From NCBI GenBank assembly GCA_963575645.1, contig OY754470.1, positions 29,680,501 through 29,744,500 on the forward strand: a stretch of DNA of 64,000 bases, written 5' to 3'. Positions 15,801 through 21,800 of this stretch are shown in pieces (positions within the stretch are counted from its first letter, which is position 1; each line of letters begins with the position of its first letter). This stretch comes from Xanthostigma xanthostigma. Taxonomy: Eukaryota > Arthropoda > Insecta > Raphidioptera > Raphidiidae. A program made the translations under genes and the position numbers. The notes under the pieces are model-generated. The model did no database searches and had not been told where the DNA came from. It was given only the letters and a program-made list of their open reading frames with translations.

Positions 15801-18800
15801 ACGTAACAGAAACAAAACAACAAATTCTGACTAATATAATAAAAGAATAAGTAACGAATAATATAAAGTCACTAATTATGTACACAAAATATTTACAATA
15901 CAGGAAAACACCACAATTTTATTCACACGTATCTATTAACTATATACACACAAGAAGTTATTTATGTTAAACCAGATTTATATAACTGCACTCAATGGTT
16001 TATTAAACCACACTACACTACTGTACCGACTGAACAATTTATGTCACAGCTATTTGTATACCGCTGTAGGATATGTCTGCGTATCACTGTATCAATGAAT
16101 GCCGACTCTGACTGACTGACTGACTCACCGAGCTCGTTATATTTATAGGCGTTGGGTAGGCTTTCCAGAATGTTCTGGAATTCGGCAACAAAGCCCTTTT
16201 TATCTATACGCATATTGTTGGAACATTAAGCCGATTTATTTGCCCCACAACAATCTGTGTATCATTGTCAGAATGACGAGCCGATTGTTGTTAGACATAA
16301 ATGTGTGTCTTTGTTAGAATGACGACTCGATTGTGGGAGTGTGTAACAATAAAAAATATATGAACAAGGAAATCTTCATATAGAGTTCGTTCATCATTGA
16401 ATTTTCGTATTCATTATGGATTAATGAGCCAAAATGTTCTAAAAAAAATGTAGTATATAAACCAATTTGTTCTAGTAAGCTTGGCGTGATCTTTCCATAG
16501 ACATTCTAAATTTTCCCGTTCATTCATGGTGGATGCACAGTCAAATACATAGATCCAATTATAATTTTTAATCTCTTGGGGGTTACTGTAACTGCGCAAG
16601 CGAAAGCGCATGTTTGCACACTGCCTTCCCTAAAGGGATAAAGAAAAATGACAGCTTCTAGACCTTTCATTCGAACAGAAAGTAAATCGTTGTGGATATT
16701 TTATACACAAAACATTAATTGAATATTAACACAATCTATATCAATATTAATTGTCAATAAGCATTTTAAGCGATATTTATTTTTTGTACCATTTTAAAAT
16801 TTGTATGGTTTAAAGTATTTAAATGCCATGGAGTTTAAGTGAATCATCGAACCATGTTAAGAGATATATTTTTTAGAAGGTGAAAACAAATTGAAACCCA
16901 AAAAAATAACGACACACATTCTGAACCAAATTGCGTTTAAATTTTTCAAATCGGTTATCTCTTCGAAAAATTATGGCAGAACAAACATTAAAAAAATATA
17001 TATGTTACCGGCCAAACCCGATTTCAGGACAAACTAGTTTGGCATACTATTCTTACTAGGCCAAACTAGTTTGTCCTGAAATCGGGTTTGGCCGGTAACA
17101 TATATAATGTATTACGAATATTAAATAACTGCGGAAACTTTAGGCTATTTGATCCTTATTTTTAAATTGTCTCTAAATGTTCATATTGCAGTATAAGTAT
17201 TAGTTCATAGGCATTTTTAATTCACTTAAATGTAATCGTTTTATAGGATAAAAAATTTTAAGTTGGCCCAAAAACACGAGCCGCCATGTTTACATACTCT
17301 GATGTCATTCTTGTAGTATACAAACAAATGTCACTCGGTATCATTTACACGAGGCTCGTTTAGTGTTTACTCATGTTTGTGTATCGTGTGTTTATAGTTT
17401 ATACGGGTAAATGTGTGTTTACTATACAAGTCTTACGTCACACTTCAAGCCAACATATCGAGAAGCGTTTTATGACATGTCAAAAAAATGCGATTTTACC
17501 ATTGAAACAATAAATTCTTTAATCGATAAATTGCCGTATTCACATTAATAATTTATTTTGTATATAGTGTCAAATAGCCTATTTTGTTGTTAGTGAAATG
17601 TCTAGGTAGAATAAATCGTAGATAGTCGAGGGTGAAGAGTGAGAGAATTATACAGAAGGGGAAGTGGAAAATACAACATTTACTTTCCGAATCGGTGATC
17701 AAACAATTTTCATAGTTAACAAGATCACGTTATGTATAGAATTGAAAGCAGGGAGACTGTATAGTTTCTGGGTTTAGTCTAGGTATGTTTCACCTAACGG
17801 TCTAATGTTTCATTTTGTTAGTCATCATCAATCATTTCATTACCGGACAATATTAATTCTCGTGTTAATTGTTATCACCCACTAGTTTTCATTACCAAAC
17901 TATTCCTTTACATTAATTGTGAAGTAATCATTAAAGAGAAACTTGATATTTTCTTCATTATTAACACAACTTCCACAAAGTGAAATCTTTACTAATATTA
18001 TAAAAAGGAAGCGTTTGCATGTTTGTCACGGGTAATCTCAGGAACAACTGTACTTACTGGTTTCAAAATGTTACTTCTTCCCGAGTAGGGTTGCCAGGTG
18101 TCCGGCTTTTGCTCTGTGTACTTTTAATTAAAGACTTTTTGATATTTTTCAAAAGTCTGCAATTGTTATTTTTTAATAAAGATCTTTTCGTTTTTATCCA
18201 AAAGAATGGATAATATTTTTGATTTGGTAAACTATGTTGTGTTGATCTTCTGGGGCAAATGGTTTTCGAAATAAAAAACAAGTTTTTTTAAACGACGTTT
18301 CGTCGACTGGTGTGTCGACCTCTTCAGGCTTTTAATGACTAAATTCTATTGATTACATGACAAACTTATAAACAGGTAACAACAGATTACTAAATGAATT
18401 ACAATAGAATGCCATTAAAAGCCTGAAGAGGTCGACACACCAGTCGACGAAACGTCGTTTAAAAAAACTTGTTTTTTATTTCGAAAACCATTTGCCCCAG
18501 AAGATCAACACAACATAGTTTACCATACTACATGGAGGGCGAAAAAAGATTCAATAATATTTTTGATTTGATTGACAAAAACTATTAGTTTTTTGTATTT
18601 TATAAAAAGAGGGCTACATTTGTTTGTTTGTTTGTTTTTTTTTTTTTAATTTATCTAGGTACTAATAGCATCAATATCATAGGTATAAATACATATGATG
18701 ATATAGGTAGGTAAGACTGTTTGTTGAATGTTCTTAATGTTGTAAGAAAACTATGATTACCACTATTAAATAATAATTAATTAACAACTTTAATACAACC

Positions 18801-21800
18801 CTAACAGAGTTTTTTTTATTATAAATGTGATACCCGGCTTTAAAAACGTATGTATCGCTTCAAAAAGGCATGTTTCATTAAATGTTCAAAATAATTCGTC
18901 ATCGTCACGAATAACGCGACGAATTGTGTTTATTCAAAAACGTATATTTTTCACATCTAACAAATAAACGGTGTGGCTCCCCAACAAATCGCTGAACTGA
19001 TATTTATACAGAAATAAAAAAGGCATTCCTAATTTGAAGAGTAAATTGTTATTGAAGTATGTACCTTTTTAAACGCATGCGAATATATTTTCATAGACGA
19101 CAGTACAAAACATTCTACCTGAAAAATTAAAAATATTTAAATGTTCTAAATTAATCATTCGCACAAAAAAACCCTGTCAACGTCTCTACAACCGACTACA
19201 GAGCGAGCTCACTGCTCAGTCTCTCCCACTAGCTTCACCACGGGGTTCCCGACCAGCGCAGCGTTTCGTTACAATCGCATGAATCAAAGTTGCTGTACCG
19301 TGCGTAAAGAAGTTTCACTCAAAATATATTTTAGTAGATATAACGTTTTAAGGGAATGGATAAAAAATCAGCATAAGCCATAAATGAATCAGATTTCCAG
19401 GCAGCAACATGGCAAGGTTTTCATTAAAAGGCCATTCCGAAAGTTGAGTGAAGAACTACTACAACTTAGTAGAAACAATCTTCGTCTCGTGGTAGGCCTC
19501 CTGACAGGACACTGTTCCCTGAAAGGACACCTCCAAAGAATCGGACTGTTTAAAGGGGACTTAAAGTGCAGACAGTGCAATAAGGAGACGGAAACAGCGT
19601 ATCATATTCTGTGTGAATGCAGAGCTTTGGATCGTAGAAGACAGATAATAATTTATGGACAATGTAGAGTGAGTCTAGAAGATTATATCAATCAATTAAT
19701 AAGAAAAATCGCAGGATTGTGGACAAAAAGTTAGATTTATTAATGTCTAAATGGATAAATCTATAGATTTAGACTTTTTCAAGTACAATATGAAAATTCC
19801 AAGCAATTATTTTGAAAATAAACATTAATTGCTAACTGTTAGTAGAAGTTTTGCTCCAAAATATGTACTGAAGGAGATTTATTTGGTTGAGGAACAATTG
19901 AAAATAAGCTTTACCAGTGTATCGCTTGTGGCCAACGTTTCGAAAAATATATTTTCATCATCAGGGCCTATGAACATGTATAATATTCGTTACATATATT
20001 ATTATAATTTCTAACTTACATTATAAACATGTTTATAATTATAATTTCTAACTTACATTATAAACATGTTTATAATTATAATTTCTAACTTACATTATAA
20101 ACATGTTTATAATTATAATTTCTAACTTACATTATAAACATGTTTATAATGTAAGTTAGAAATTATAATAATATATGTAACGAATATTATACATGTTCAT
20201 AGGCCCTGATGATGAAAATATATTTTTCGAAACGTTGGCCACAAGCGATACATTGGTAAAGCTTATTTTCAATTGTTCCTCAACCAAATAAATCTCCTTC
20301 ATTAATTGCTAACCATATAATCTGACTTTTTGTCCACAATCCTGCGATTTTTCTTATTAATTATTATCTGGATGGAGACGATATCTAATATATATCAATC
20401 ACCCAATTCACGGACTGCACAAACTAGTGCAAGGAACGAGGATACTGGACCGAGTGATATAAGAGATTGGGAGATAGCACAATAAGCCCAAGAGGCTGCG
20501 ATGTTCCCGGTGACAAGCCGATTCCCGTTAATTAAAAAAAAGATATAGTGTTATTGTAAACATATTCTGGTAGCTACCATAATGTTCAGCAATTAACTGG
20601 ACTCATGTTTCAAACAGAAATTGCAGTTAGGAGATATTGATAGAGGGCCCGTGATGCGTAGGTATTTTCCTGTAATAATCCTTACGATACGTCGGCAAAT
20701 ATAAATACTTCTAGAGCATCTATAAATGTGTACATAATAACATAAATGTTAATTTAGTGAAGTGGCATAAGCAGTTTGGATTGCAATAGGCTCCAGTCCC
20801 CTGTTTTTGTTGTGCGTCTTACAGTTCGGAGTTGCTATCAGCAACTAGATGCCTTTTGATGTTCACCGACCGACGGTGTACTTTACCCTCTACTACTCGT
20901 ATATCTAAAACAAGTTTTTACTCAATCAAGGGTTATCGACTGAATATCTAATAGAATTTTAATAAAAATACCATTCTGCTATTATAACAAATAAAAAAAC
21001 CGGCCAAGTGTGAGTCGGACTCGAACACCAAGGGTTCCGCACAACGTGTACTTATGTAAATAGTTCGTCCATAACGGGAATCGAGACTCGAAGATTTTTC
21101 CCGCTTAGCAGTTTGCCAACAAAGCATGTAATTGCAATGAGTTCAGATAGACTACTGAAGTGTATTGTAACTCGTGGCTATATCTGATAGCCTAAATGTC
21201 GTACCATGTCGTATGCGAGAGTTATCATATACGCACCGGTAGCTCCCGTGTTCTTGTTATTTTTTACCAGTTCTACTTCATCACTATAGAAGTGGTTACT
21301 AAACGGCTACTTTCATTGTTTTATATAATATGTCACCGGGATATTGTCAAATCCGTGATATTGTAATTTCACTAGTGAAATTTATTACAATATCACGATT
21401 GACAAAGAGTCGTGATATTGTAATTTCACTAAGTGAAATTATAATATCACGGGTTTGACAATATCCCGGTGACATATACACATATGTTTTTGGAATCAAA
21501 AGAAGTGTTAGTTCTTAAAAGACGGGTGGGTAGTCACTACGCGCGTTGAATAATCTCACATGCTAGGACTGAAAGCATAACGAAAATTGAAACACATCCG
21601 TCTTAACTTACTAGCGGATTACTTCGTAATCCCCTCTCCCGTGCCTTTCACTGACGCACGTGGAGAGTATATAGATGTTTCACTTTTCGTTATGCTCTAA
21701 TTTATTTGAATGTAAACTAGTGATGTGTCGCTCCTGAGCGAGTCGTTCATAATGAACGACTCCTTTCTCGGAGCAGAGCGAGTCGCTCTTTTTTTTGTGA

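Larger units (their letters stand above)
18225..18530. repeat. Fold-back with a hammerhead-like motif in each arm
   Basis: Arms of about 118 bp (about 18225-18345 and 18413-18530) are near-perfect reverse complements. Each contains CTGAAGAGGTCGACACACCA and GTCGACGAAACGTCG. The outer parts carry ATCTTCTGGGGCAAATGG and TTTCGAAATAAAAAACAAG. The loop is about 68 bp. Confidence 0.9.
19869..20301. repeat. Large fold-back with hammerhead-like motifs and a tandem core
   Basis: The left arm starts at 19869 (GAAGGAGATTTATTTGGTTG) and the right arm ends at 20301 with its reverse complement. Both arms carry a hammerhead-like core. The centre holds about 3.5 copies of a 37-bp unit (CTAACTTACATTATAAACAT and neighbours) starting at 20010, 20047 and 20084. 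A fragment of the outer arm occurs at 36899-36957. Confidence 0.9.
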
